NCBI GenBank assembly: GCA_958299035.1 | Contig: CATQJL010000001.1 | Coordinates: 22,613,433 to 22,677,432 of the forward strand | Source: Cylicocyclus nassatus | Lineage: Eukaryota; Nematoda; Chromadorea; Rhabditida; Strongylidae | Reading direction: 5' to 3' | DNA: 64,000 nt | Shown here: positions 33,721 to 44,985 of the stretch, in pieces | Position numbering within the stretch: the stretch's first letter is position 1 | Layout of the letters: every line of letters starts with the position of its first letter | Position numbers and translations under genes: made by a program | Notes under the pieces: model-generated | The model's input: the letters and a program-made list of their open reading frames with translations, nothing else | Database searches by the model: none | What the model was told of the DNA's origin: nothing

Positions 33721-34071
33721 CAGTGGCGGACCGACGGGAGGGGCCGAGAATGAGTCGCGAAATTTTTGGAACTCAATTACATGGGTTTTAAAAATGTGCA
33801 AGTGACTTGTTTACTTTTGTAAACAATAAAAATAATTTTTTAAAATTTACTTTTGTAAACAATAAAAATAATTTTTTAAAATTTTTCAAAATTCAAATTA
33901 GCTTTGTAAAAAATTATTTCGGGGAGTGGCTGACGCCACGCCCCTTTTAAAATTTTTAGGGGTTTTGGACCCCAAAAATTTTGAAAAGTACCCCAAAAAT
34001 TTTTTTGAAGTGCGTGGCTAACGCCACGCACCTTCACTAAAGAAACATTTTTGCAGCCCCCCCACCGGTCC
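33721..34071 (+). mobile_element. hAT-type MITE, copy 1
   Basis: It starts CAGTGGCGGACCGACGGG, a hAT-like TIR, and ends near CCCCCCCACCGG. GGCCGAGAATGNGTNGCGAA and GTGCAAGYGACTTGTTT are shared with the inverted copy at 36469-36716. A 33-bp piece around ACTTTTGTAAACAATAAAAA is tandemly doubled at 33813-33880. Non-coding. Confidence 0.6.
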
Positions 34072-34534
34072 AAAATAATGGGACCGACTGCTGAATTCAA
34101 AGGAGAGCTGGATAAAAAGAGACGGTCTACGTCAATTCTGTATAACCCAAGCTTTCGTATGGTATGTCGACTGATGAAACATAAAGCAATCCTTAGTCAA
34201 CAAAGTCGCTGTTGGATGACCTTCCAAAGCCTAAATATTGAGGAAATCTCTATATTACGCCTCCGTACCACTTATTTTCTTTCTTTTCGCTCCCGCTCCC
34301 GCCAAACATGTAAGCTTGCGTCGGCATTAACCTTAAGGCTCAAATACCCCCTTCACTTTTCTAGGTCAGAAATAGCCAAAACCCCCTTCACTTGGAGGGG
34401 ACCCTACTCCCCTATCGCACCTATGTTCATGACCAAATTATACAACAAAACAGGTAATTTTGACTTCAAAGTTGAGCGATTGATACATTACACCTCATAT
34501 TTCTATATAAATCAAAAAAGCTACTATGTATATT

Positions 34535-34751
34535 GAAACACTTAGGATTGCTCGTAAATGTACTTTCTGTTCAAATTTTCTTGAAAAGATTTTACAAGTA
34601 AACGAACAATTTGTCAAATGGTTATGGCAAAGACACACTCTCCTCTAGTATTTGCAAGTATTTACATAGAAATGATTTCATATTATATGAATATAACCTA
34701 CACGATAATAAGTTAACAAAGTTTTCGAACGTCTTTGCAAATGATACAAAC
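34535..34751 (+). pseudogene. possible C-terminal piece of the Penelope-like relic
   Basis: Readings such as YIETLRIARKCTFC, LEKILQVNEQFV and then NGYGKDTL (another frame) resemble the segment after the RT domain in Penelope-like proteins, where a ..NGYP.. motif is common. It is interrupted at 34752 by a TA-target element. It may continue briefly after 35696 (YLKLYTENDLFLIQSI). This is weak evidence. Confidence 0.3.
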
Positions 34752-34753
34752 TA

Positions 34754-35693
34754 CAGGGTGCAGCAAAAGTTTAGGAGCCTAACTTTGCAGTATTGCAATT
34801 ACAAAGGTACTAGTAGTTTTGATTTCAGTTTTATGTCACATGATGCTGTGGTCATCCTCTACAGGATACACTTTATTTGGCTGGAAATGGCTGCCATATG
34901 TTTTTGTAAGAATGGAAATTACCAAACTAGTACTTTTGCAAAGCGGAAAAACCAGAATTTTTAGTATCTACAATTTTTGCTGTAGCTAGTGATGATGTTA
35001 ATATTTTGCAAAACTTCGATGCACACAATATAGAAGAGGCTTTGCGCTATTGGATCGTAGTTTTGTTTTTGCCAGGAGCTGTTCTTGCACAAACAAAAAA
35101 ATAAAAGTTTGCGAATGTTACCTACGTGCCAGTGGAAATCCGTCACCAGAACAAATTTAAAAGCTATAGACAGGCTGTCAACAGGCACTGGGAAAGGCTG
35201 TATTTTTTGCATACATCTTCTAAATTAGATTCTATTGAAATTCGGCTATGGGAACACTTTTTATACTTCTTAAACAATAATCTTAAGATTTTATTCGCGC
35301 AATTGTAGCCAAAATTCCGGTATACGACGTACACATGTTTCTAATTGAAAATCCAATATTTTTATTCCTTTGCAGTGCAAAAAATTCTTTTGGAAGTGTG
35401 TTGTAGATAAAAGCTTGCTCTATCGTGCTGCAAATTTGCCAAATGTAAAAGAAGTAGTTATTGTGAAGGCGTGGGGCGAATTCCATTACGACTACCTGCG
35501 TGCCATGACAGGTGGACTTGCCAAGATTGTATAGGGCTGCGTGGGAGCCAAAAGAGGCAGTTTTGCAATTCAAAAACTGGGCTGTATCTGCAATGGTTCA
35601 AATTATGTGTGCGCCATATTTTTCGTTTCTAGGTACTTCCCTTCTCATTTTGTACGAAAAAGTACTAGGTTCCCAGACTTTTGCCGCACCCTG
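34754..35693. mobile_element. 940-bp TA-target TIR element, CAGGGTGCRGCAAAAG type
   Basis: The ends are CAGGGTGCAGCAAAAGTTTA and the inverse of CAGGGTGCGGCAAAAGTCTG, with TA on both sides (34752-34753, 35694-35695). The interior is partly palindromic. No transposase frame is seen. Probably a Tc1/mariner-derived MITE. Confidence 0.8.
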
Positions 35694-35695
35694 TA

Positions 35696-36468
35696 TACTA
35701 GGTATCTAAAACTATACACTGAGAATGATTTGTTTTTGATACAATCCATTACCATGAAGTCCATTCTAACACTTTAAACATGGGTATACTTCATTTTGAA
35801 TATTACTAGAGCATAATGTGGTTGTATACAGTGGCGCTCATATATTATATGCTATTCTTGCTTATATATCAGGAGTATATCCATTTAGAGGTAAGTAATT
35901 CCATTAGTATTATAGATTTATTGTAATAAATATATAGAATTATGTATGACACACATCTCTATGCAAGAAAATTTTCTTCTTACTTACACAATTTTCTGGA
36001 ATCTTACTTTTCAAAAAATTCATGTAAATACTTTTTACTCCTAAACAAATTTACTTCGCAGTACTGGAAATAAGTTTTACAGACCTTCTTTCCTTACTGA
36101 GGAGTTCCGGGGAAGGTCTGTAGATACTTTTACTCTGTCTAAGGACAGGAACGAAACGGAGATTCTTGGTTGTTCATACATTGTGAATTGAAAACCTTTC
36201 TTTTTATTATCATATTCGGCTACCTACGGCTCAAGCAATTCGTTGGAAATTTGAAAATTTATTGTATGGGTGTCGATTTGTCGGCTTTACTCCTTCAAAG
36301 TGGATTTTTGTGTTTTGAATCTGCTAAATCTGTTCTCCAAAGTAAGTTAAACAGAACTTTTACTGTCAAACAAAGCTTTCAATTTTCTTTGTGGGCATTG
36401 CAATAGGTGCAAAGCACTGTTTCTAAAACCTATCCTTAAACTACTCACAATAACGATCGACCTGCACC
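35696..36468. other. AT-rich spacer with one hairpin
   Basis: No gene is recognised. A perfect 10-bp inverted repeat, ACAGACCTTC / GAAGGTCTGT, lies at 36079-36121 around a 23-nt loop. Confidence 0.4.
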
Positions 36469-36716
36469 AATGGCATACCCATTTCCGCTTGGGGGGGGAG
36501 AGGGAGGGCGACGAAAAAATTTTTCGGGATGCTTTCCAAAAATTTCGTGGCCCCTGCCCTTTTTTTACAAGGCTTATTTGGATTTTTAAAATTTTTTAAA
36601 AATTATTTCAATTACTTACAAGCAAAAACAAGTCGCTTGCACATTCTTATAACACATTTCAGTAACTTTCAAAAATTTCGCAACGCATTCTCGGCCTCTC
36701 CCTTGGTATGCGACTG
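36469..36716 (-). mobile_element. hAT-type MITE, copy 2, inverted
   Basis: Read on the minus strand it begins CAGTCGCATACCAAGGGAGAGGCCGAGAATGC and ends GGGTATGCCATTGG, so its ends are imperfect inverted copies of a CAGTGGCATACC-like TIR. It aligns with the element at 33721-34071. An 8-bp target duplication is not evident. Confidence 0.6.
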
Positions 36717-37626
36717 ATCTGTATAGAGTGCTTGATGCAGAATTTTTTTCTAGCAGTCAAAATTGTATATTTGGGCATTTGAAAGCTCATAGACAAAAGA
36801 GGAGGAATTAGGTTGTCATTCAAAGCACATTTTCCTTTTTTCTAAAAGCCTTTCTTTTCCTGATTTGTAAAGGGTTCGGAAATAAAATCATTAATACCCG
36901 TTTGGATGCGCGTTTCAGGTTATGCCCCAAAAAATTCAAAATTCAATTTTTTAAAGCGGTAAACGCCTATCATTGTATCTGATCGATGTATAAGTAGCAA
37001 ATTCCGAAAACTTATTAGAGTTTTGAGCGTTTGCTGTATTACGACTCCACAGAAGTGCAGACTCTCGGAAAGAATTTTTTAGAAAAAAGCCTACCAAGAG
37101 GCCTAATCAATCTGCAGGCAAGATTTTATAGCTTTTTAAAGTAGCTTAAAAGTATGGATATCAACAAAACTTGGAAGGAAAGAAGTACTGCTAGAAATGG
37201 GAGATTCTGCGTCAAACATTGTTTGAGGCGTTTGTATATCGTTGTTCTGGTGATTTGAGGATAAGTGCTGAACTTTGTTGTAAGGTCTTACTTTTAGGGA
37301 ATACTTGGCAGTTTTCCATTTTTTCCTTCTACTTGTTTTCAAAAGAAAAACAACGAAAATCAAAACACAACTCTATTTTCTCTGATATGCTTAGTAATTC
37401 TTTTCATCGAATGATTTTGAAAGGCGACCGAACACCGGCAGAACATATACTACTCGAGTGGGTCGTATTGTCGTGAATGTTTCAAATGCAATGTTCGGGC
37501 AAGAAGTCGAATTTAAGATCCTGTGCTTTCTTGGGTCTATTCGCTGTGCTGAATCAGAAAATTTTCACTGAAGAGAGCGAAAAGGGCGAAAAGGGCTCTA
37601 ACGCAAGAGTGCAACAGCTCAGGTAA
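36717..37626. other. AT-rich spacer
   Basis: No gene, RNA or clear repeat is seen. Confidence 0.4.
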
Positions 37627-37858
37627 TTGCCGGGGGTAAGCGGTCCGCAAACTCGTGCTTTTCTGCAAGTGGTCGGCAAAATTTTGGGGCTGGCCAAACG
37701 GCCAGCGAGCGTTACTCTCCTTTTCTGCAAGCGCTCGTCAAATAATGTCCTCCAGAGATCGCCGGCCAAACTTTCAGCTGACGCTCGGACTCTTGTTACG
37801 CAGTTTTCGGACGTACGCCGAGCAAAAATGAGGCCTCATGTGGCGAAGGTTTATCGAT

Positions 37859-37985
37859 GGTTTAATTACCCGAGTTTGGGGTACCTTCTCTCAGCGGAAG
37901 GTACCTACTGGCTGTGCTTTATTTCACGAAGGACCGTGCGGTTTTCAGTAATTTTGCATATTTTCGCGGAAGGTCCGCGAGAATG
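37859..37985 (+). ncRNA. candidate spliced-leader (SL1-like) RNA gene or pseudogene
   Basis: Positions 37859-37880 match nematode SL1 at 20 of 22 bases, starting GGTTTAATTACCC; the two differences are A to G at leader positions 14 and 21. The 22-mer is followed at once by GT (GTACCT), where the SL donor belongs. Three stem-loops follow: a perfect 9-bp stem GGTACCTTC/GAAGGTACC (37880-37905); a bulged stem at about 37928-37946; and an 11-bp stem ATTTTCGCGGA/TCCGCGAGAAT with an AGG loop (37960-37984). Between the last two lies AATTTTGC (37950-37957), like an Sm site. This is the SL RNA layout: leader, donor in a stem, second stem, Sm site, terminal stem. It lies inside a 128-codon open frame (37627-38013), which I take as chance. 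The two changes in a normally invariant leader could mean a variant SL or a decayed copy. No 5S rRNA is adjacent. Confidence 0.5.
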
Positions 37986-38013
37986 CTTCCACTGGGCCAC
38001 AACTTATCCATAG

Positions 38014-39017
38014 AAAGACCACGATAGTTCTCCGAACGTTTGTTCAAAAATCGACCAAAATTATTCCAAATTTTTGCAAGTGGACAGCGGGAAATCAGCG
38101 AATTATCGGCAATTATCTGAGTGCATTAGAGTTTTTTTTTGACATTTTCAGTGTGGATTCTCGGATTTAGAATAGCGAATAGGTCTAAATAAGCACAAAA
38201 TTGAAAAATCGACTTTTTGCCCGGACGCTGCCTTCAAGGTCATTTCTTGTCTTGCGCTAGTTTGCTGGTTTTGGAGAATCAAGATAGCTGATCAGCACCA
38301 CAAATCTGATTTGGAATTATGCATTTTCTTGTCGTTTCCTTCCAAACTTTTCTCTTGTTTTTTTTTTGCAAGGTGGTAATCAAAGTTGCTGCCAGAATTT
38401 TCATGAATGTTCAGTGATTCTAATCCTACAATAGGATCGGAGTGTTTTTTTTGCAGTCAGCAAATCAATGGCTCTAAAGGAGTCAAGAACGTAGAAGAAG
38501 ATTGTATGTTGCGACTAGTTGCCCATTATGTGTCGCTTCAAACATCAATAACTTAATCAAGGCACTTCAAGCGCAAGCTGCAGCGTCGATTAGTTAAGCG
38601 GCCGAAGGCGGATACACAATCAACTCGGGTTATGAAGAACTATGTCACCGCCACAAACCCAAAAGTCTCACAAGTCATACAAAGCCTTTAAAGCAGTATC
38701 AGCAAAAAGATGAATTTGCTTTCTTCCTATCTTTTCCGCTTTTTGGAAATATCATGAAGAAAAACACAACACTTTTTACTGATATGCTGCATATAGCAAG
38801 AGGCTTGAACTGCTCTCTGCTGTACTGACTAATTTAGGTCTGTGAAACTCTCAAAGATTACACGCTATGTATGGGTGCTCATCGTCAGTTTTGGCATGTA
38901 CAGTATGTATATAAACTTTTCAAAAGGTGCGTTTTCAAAGGAAAACAAAGCTCAGAGTACGCTTGATGTCTCGTAGTAGTGCTGTGCCTTCATTTCATAA
39001 CCGATTGGAACAGAAGA
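38014..39017. other. spacer without recognised features
   Basis: No gene or repeat is recognised. Confidence 0.4.
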
Positions 39018-39246
39018 TACAGTGCTTATCAAATGCAATGTCTCTTGCGTCAGCATCTCTACTCCCGTGCTAAATTCTTTCTTTCCACGAACATGCTCTC
39101 TAATCACTTTTCCATAGAGAGCGTGGGAAAGGCGGAGCCTCAATCGAATGGATGATTAGAGAGCATGTTCGCGGAAGGGACGCAGAGTCCAGCACGGGAG
39201 TGGAGATGTCGATGCAGGTGACACTGCGTTTGATAAGCCTTATATA
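39018..39246. mobile_element. palindromic MITE, GCTTATCAA family, copy 1
   Basis: The left end TACAGTGCTTATCAAATGCA faces the right end TGCGTTTGATAAGCC. The arms share CATCTC(T/C)ACTCCCGTGCT, the inverse of AGCACGGGAGTGGAGATG, and GAACATGCTCTCTAATCA. The core reads GAGCGTGGGAAAGGCGGAGC. Related copies are at 46049-46276 and 55894-56040. Confidence 0.65.
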
Positions 39247-39319
39247 ACAGGGCCCAGCTGGAAGTGGCGGAAGCTCGCTAGATTTTCGGAGCAGAAAGCA
39301 AAGAGAGTGTCGTATATGA

Positions 39320-39615
39320 AGGTTACTGCATAACGAAGGCGCAGAAGGGGTATTGATTGAGCTGGCGCGAACGCGCGGCACGCGCGTATCTTCACCGTTT
39401 TGAATACTGCGCATGCGCTCCTCGGCTAATAAAGTCGTTCGCGTGCCCTGATCGAGGACGAGGCAGCGAGCGTACCTTCTCCGCCGAGCGCGACAGCGAG
39501 CACAAACTTAATTTTTTACGTTTTTTGAAGTTTCAGACGCCGATTTTAGTAAGCTTGTGTGTTTCAAATTCGTCCCGACTTTCAAGCGCACGATTATTGG
39601 AGCATGTAGGAAAAG
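39320..39615 (+). repeat. dispersed GC-rich repeat, copy 1
   Basis: TATACGAAGGCG-like start, CTCCGCCGAGCGCGACAGCG, AGCACRAACTTA and AAGCTTGTGTGTTTC recur inverted at about 42555-42730. The stretch is unusually GC- and CpG-rich for the region (for example GCGCGGCACGCGCG at 39370). Its nature is unknown. Open frames in it are not called as genes. Confidence 0.5.
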
Positions 39616-40264
39616 CAGAACTGAAACACTTTTTTTGTGACTTCTTTGCTTGCTCTATTTGCGTTTAGCGTACCGGTGATGTTTTTTAATAAGTGGAATA
39701 TTAGCAAATTCAAGTGGATGTATGACGGGTGGAAAGAAAAGTAAGAGAGCTTAGAGGAGTTATAAGTGCTGATTGCCTATCGATAAAGTATCCTTTTCTT
39801 AATTTATAGACTCAGTTGTTAACGTTACCAAAAAGCGAAAAGAAATTCTATCGATAATGTTACTGATGAAGTTACGGTTTCTTTGCAAACTTGTTGCCAA
39901 TTCTGGTCTCACCTGTTTGTAAGGGTAGAAAGCAGAAAAGTTCAAACTGGTTTTTGGGTGTATTCACCAAAAGCTGAAATTTTAGAAGTCAGTTGTGGTC
40001 CTACACTAGTACAAATATAGTCTGTGCAAAATATGTATATTGAGGCTTGAAACTACAGTAAGAATCTTTATGACAAAGTCAAATCAGCTACTGGGGTTGA
40101 AGTTCCTGAATTGCCGCTCATTATCCGTGAAAAAAAATTGCAGCGGCTGTGCTAGGACGGCATCCGCCGAAGTTCACCGAAATGTTCGCATCAGCTTTCT
40201 GTTCAGAGTAAACTAGTTCTGAAGGTTATCATACAGCTACTTCGACATGGCACGCCTTTATATA

Positions 40265-40938
40265 CAGGGTGTCCCAAAAGTATGTATCGAACGTTTGATC
40301 GTTAATATCTCTCTTCCCAAAAAGTCTTTTGCCTTGCTTCAAGTACCATTTTGTAGAGCTGGCTTCAACTTAGATTTGCATTAAAGAACGAATCATCCAT
40401 CTCTCTTCATTACTGTAGGAATACCGATAGAAACTTGAAACATATGGTGTCAATGTGGAAAAAGCTGCCGTTTCAAAAATTTTCAAAAAAATGTGAAAAC
40501 TTGTGTATTGGGGTTTTTATGGACGCTGAGTTCAATACTCAACTATTCACAAGATTACGAAGCTTTTTAAACGGTGCAACCGCACTTTTTAGGAACATCG
40601 AAAAAATGGCCGCTACCTCTTACGTGGCATAACTCTTCAATGAAGCATCATAATAAGTTGGGAACTTCACAATTAGAATCAGCAACTCTGATTAGCCTAG
40701 TGTAAAAGTTTTCAGGCTGTTTTGTTTCCTTTCTGAGGCAAAATATGGCCTTTCATGGCTCAAAACCCTCTTTGAAGTTTCTACCGTAATCCTACAGTAA
40801 CAGTAAGCGATCGCTGATTCGCTCTATACTGTAAATCTAAGTTGAAGCCAGCTCTACAAAATGGCGCTTCTCGAAAGACCTCATAATAAGAGAGTTATTA
40901 ACGATCAAACAGTGCATACATACTTTACGGACACCCTG
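40265..40938. mobile_element. TA-target MITE, CAGGGTGTCC family, copy 2 (674 bp)
   Basis: The ends are CAGGGTGTCCCAAAAGTATG and the inverse of CAGGGTGTCCGTAAAGTATG, with TA at 40263-40264 and 40939-40940. It is closely similar to copy 1 through most of its length (for example AACTTGAAACATATGGTGTC). It sits immediately left of a different palindromic element. Confidence 0.85.
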
Positions 40939-40942
40939 TATA

Positions 40943-41909
40943 TTAGGTGGGTCACAAAGTTCGTTCGCCAGATTTTCAAAAAATCATAACTTCCTTCCTT
41001 CTTGGTGGAATTTCTTAATTCTTTTTCTATTGTAAGAGAAAACCTTTCTCTTTACAGCAGTACCTTTATCATGAAATGTCTTGAGAAAATTCGAGAGTTA
41101 GAAGCAGTTGAATGAAGTTAGTCAAGATCGGCACTTTTCAAGCTGGATCACGAAAAATTCTGGAAGTGTTTTCATTCGATAGAGAAAATTATGCTCTTTA
41201 CTATAGCACCTTTTACACGGATCAAAACGGTAAAGATCGAGAGTTATGAGCAGATAAAGAGAATTACTTTAATTTTGCAATTTTTGAGCATGTCCAAAAT
41301 GGCCCAAAAACGTCACAGAAAAGGCGAGAAAGCTATGAACATTGGTTTTGTGACCTTCTCTTTCTAGCTGTGCGAAAATAGTAAGAATCGAATGCGATTT
41401 TAATTTTCGTGAAAAACAGAGGCCCAAAAATCCGGAAATATTACGAAAATCAAATTTGCTCTCGAATGGTACAATTTTCACTCACCTAGAAAGAGAAGGT
41501 CACAAAACCCATGTTCATAGCTTTCCCGCCTTTTTCGTGACGTTTTTGCGCTATTTTGAGCATGCTCAAAAATTGCAAAATTGAAGTAATTCTCTTTATT
41601 TGCTCATAACTCTCGATCTTTTCCGCTTTAATCCGTGGAAAAGGTGCTACAGTAAAGAGCATAATTTTCTCTATCGAATGAAAACACTTCCAGAATTTTT
41701 CGTGATCCAGCTTGAAAAGTGCCGATTTTGACTGATTTCATTCAACGCTTCTAACTCTCGAATTTTCTCACGAAATTTTATGGCAAAGGTACTGCTGTAA
41801 AGAGAAAGGATTCTCTTTCAAAGAGAAATGAAATTAAGAAATTCCACCGAGAAGGAAGGAAGTTATGTTTTTCTAAAAATCTGGCGAGCGAACTTTGTGA
41901 CCCACCTAA
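40943..41909. mobile_element. 967-bp near-perfect palindromic element, TTAGGTGGGTC ends
   Basis: TTAGGTGGGTCACAAAGTTC at the left is mirrored by GAACTTTGTGACCCACCTAA at the right, with TA outside (40941-40942, 41910-41911). The two ~480-bp arms are similar throughout (for example CTCTTTACAGCAGTACCTTT, GCCGAT/ATCGGCACTTTTCAA). The centre is near 41425. The length and end style suggest a mariner-type foldback MITE. No coding frame. Confidence 0.85.
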
Positions 41910-41911
41910 TA

Positions 41912-42554
41912 TATGTATATATAGCTGTTTTAGCTTCGGGTACAGTAGGTAACGTGAGATCTAGTTTTCAAATTTCTCCAGTTTTTGCTTACATAGGCTG
42001 CTCACTGTGATAATTACAAACTATTTGATGCTAGAGGACATTGCGAGACGCGGTAGGGGTGGATTTGCAAAAAAACAAACCACCATAAATATTTCGCCTT
42101 TCTCTTTTCAGCGATTATCTCTCGATTTGGTTGCTCCTCAAAGTCACTCACCGAGGCTCAACCCGACGTTTTCAACATGTACAACTTTGATTAATTCTCA
42201 TTCTTATCATGATCCCAAACATAATTTGTGACCGGAACATGGAAAAAGCATTTCGCAATTCAGTGTTGTTTTTTTTGCAGTCTGCGCGGCCATTTGAAAT
42301 TAATAAAGGTAACATTTTGTTGTGACCAAATCTGTTAGTGGGAAGGCCTCAGATGCAACGATGCTTCTCCACCGCGCGATATTTCGGAGGAATTTCAGAC
42401 TGTGGAGGTTCGCGGGCGAAATCACAAAACCACCTATGTGCGCATGGCTGTACCCGAAAATTTTAGACACCAAGATTACAAAGCTGTGATTGCTCCACTT
42501 TTTGACAATAGTGCTTGATTCTAATCGATTTCGGAAACCCTTGTCGAAAGCGAA
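41912..42554. other. spacer; open minus-strand frame 42300-42728 without recognised domain
   Basis: The 142-codon minus frame overlaps the dispersed repeat at its start (SAERDSEHELIFYLFKASD) and then continues without a known motif. It is more likely a transposon or repeat fragment than a host gene. Confidence 0.35.
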
Positions 42555-42730
42555 TTCGGAACACACAAGCGTACTAAGATTGACATCTGAAGCTTTAAAA
42601 AGGTAAAAAATAAGTTCGTGCTCGCTGTCGCGCTCGGCGGAGAAAACTGCGCTTGCTGACGTGTCGCCGATCAGTGTACGCCTGGGCGTTTCGAATTTGT
42701 CAAGATATGCGCCTTCGTTATACAGCAACC
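42555..42730 (-). repeat. dispersed GC-rich repeat, copy 2
   Basis: This is the inverted partner of 39320-39615. It shares CTCCGCCGAGCGCGACAGCG, AGCACGAACTTA and CGCTTGTGTGTTCC on the minus strand. Confidence 0.5.
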
Positions 42731-44839
42731 CATACTATCCAAACGTACAACGACCACTCAGTCGAAACCTTTTAGGAAGTTATTGACTGATACGCTCTAC
42801 AGTAGTAATTCAAAAAACACGCTCAGTTTTGCAAGGCTGAAGCGAAAAAGTGGCTTGCTTACAAAGCAGAAGCAAGACAAGACACAAATCTAATAGCGTA
42901 ATATTTAAAGAAGTTTTCAGAAATTTTTTAAGAACTTTCGCGACGTTATTTTTTCTATTCATCTTCCTATATTCCTGCATCTCACTTGAGTTGTGTATTT
43001 TGTTTTTTCATGGGCTTTTTACCGCCAAAGAAAACTAAAGTTAAGCAAAAAAATGTGGTCTTTATCTTTGCATCTTCTTTTCAAAATGAACATAAACTCA
43101 CTATGATGGATGCTGCACTCCAATTTTGTCAATCGCAAATGCTTTGCTTTCGAGTTTTCGTTTGCGTTATTTGCGGCGAAAGACGTGCTTGCACTGTGAG
43201 TCCCACGGCGAAGCGAAACATGAGTTGGCATAGGGGTGCATGTGAGCATACTGATTACAGAAACGTTGATTTTACAGAACTACTTTCATCAACTTTATCG
43301 ACGTCTTGCAAACTTCGAGCTACGGGGCTGGGAAAACTTTGCTCACGTAATGCGACATAATGCGACTTTGTCGGAAGTGCCGCATAAAAATATTTTTCTA
43401 CGAAACTACTCTAATTTTCGCTCTTACACTTGGAATCAGCAGTGCTCGCTTCATCCAAAGTATACTCAAAATCTAAAACATTCAATTTTTAAGTAGCGCC
43501 ATAAACTTTTTTGCGTTGGAAGTGCCGCAATGATATAATGCCTTCACATATTTATCCTAGAAAAATTTTGCTTACATGTGTCATCAGTGTCTTTGCCTTT
43601 TAATGTTTTTGAAAACTAAAATCTCATTTTTGAATGTCCTCGATAATTCAGAAATTACCCATAAGACCAAAAATTTAAGAGACATTAAGCAGAGTTGAAC
43701 TCAATTATGCTTATTGTTAATTTTCCAGTTTTTGTTTTGAAAGCGATGTTGCCAATGTCAATCTGAGTTTCTCAATTTGAACTGGTAATTTTTCTGGAAA
43801 AAAATGCACATCAAATTTGAAAATTCCAAAAAGCAGTGGTAAGCAGGTTTGAATTCCAAGTAATCCCCAGTTTTTGTTTTCAAAACAAATAAAGGCAGAA
43901 TGGCCTTAGCTTTTCTAATTTGAATTTCAAGACTGTGTGGAAATAAGTTTTAACATCAAATTCCCGGTTTCGTAGACAGCGCTCTATCCCAAAAGTTCAT
44001 AGCGGGCTTTGTACAGGCGAATTCATGATAACACAACTTGAAAAGTGGATCTGTCTACTAACAAACAAATAAGGATTTTTAATTATTATTATTGCAAATT
44101 GTGTTAGATCTTTCTAGTTTCTATGTTGAGTTTTTCGAATTTCGAAACTTCGACCGAAATGACTGTTTAATACTAGTAATGTAGTACGTTTTATTCGATC
44201 TGTATCTAATGACGTGATGAAACAATTCATAGGCTGTAGGCCGTTGTGAAACTTGCCTCTAGGAATGAATCGATTACCCCAAACTGAGTGAAAATAATGG
44301 CCAGGGATGCATTTGTCAAAATGAAGACGATACCTGACTTATTCTTGTTTTTGTAGCAGTAGCACATAAAGCTCAAATATTCACTCATGAGAGAATCATG
44401 TCGCTGATTTGCTTGATAGCTTGTTATCCTGATGCCCATAAAACGTTTCTTTTTCTGCCAAAAAGTGTATGCCTGAAATTTTGGACTCAACTTTAGTCTA
44501 GGCTGAAAATAAAAGCTTTGAAACTTTCAAAAAATTTCGAGTTCCACGATGTATTGCACTCATAGCATGTGAAAGTCAACGTGTCAACAACACTTTTACA
44601 TATTGTTATATCAGATCGATCCTGATTGCAAAAATCGATAGTGGTAGGTCACGCCAGTCAAGGGTCGGAGCCAGCTAATCATTCCACTATTAAGAACCAA
44701 TAAAATACGTGAAAAAATCTTTGGATTTTGAGGGTTTTGAACACACTCAAGAATAGCTTGGTTAAAGCTGATTTCAAATATGTAGCTCAAATTTTGTACG
44801 ATAACTTCGAAGCCCTTTAACAGCTTATCAGTGCAAAAA
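42731..44839. other. spacer with minor dispersed repeats
   Basis: No gene is recognised. A segment near 43380-43440 (CTACGAAACTACTCTAATTTTC, then GGAAGTGCCGCA nearby) recurs inverted near 45640-45670 and 45825-45840, so a decayed repeat family is present. Confidence 0.4.
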
Positions 44840-44985
44840 GAAAGATTAGTACGTCTTAGAAGTGTAGTTCACGTAAGATTGAAGTTTTTAGTCTTTCAAA
44901 AACGTTAATGGACAGCTTGAAAGACTAATACGTTTTAAAACGTGTAGCTCACATAAGATTGAAATTTTTAGACTTTCTTTCAAAA
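44840..44985. repeat. two-copy tandem repeat, ~79-bp period
   Basis: AAAGATTAGTACGTCTTAGA...AAGATTGAAGTTTTTAGTCTTTC is repeated as AAAGACTAATACGTTTTAAA...AAGATTGAAATTTTTAGACTTTC. Confidence 0.6.

Noticed and set aside
36079..36121. 10-bp hairpin as a terminator or RNA gene
   Set aside because: Short stem with a 23-nt loop in AT-rich spacer; no supporting context.
37627..38013. 128-codon + frame as a host gene
   Set aside because: No recognisable domain, and it spans the SL-like leader, donor and stems; more likely a chance open frame.
42300..42728. 142-codon minus frame as a host gene
   Set aside because: Its first third is the dispersed GC-rich repeat, and no domain is recognisable in the rest.
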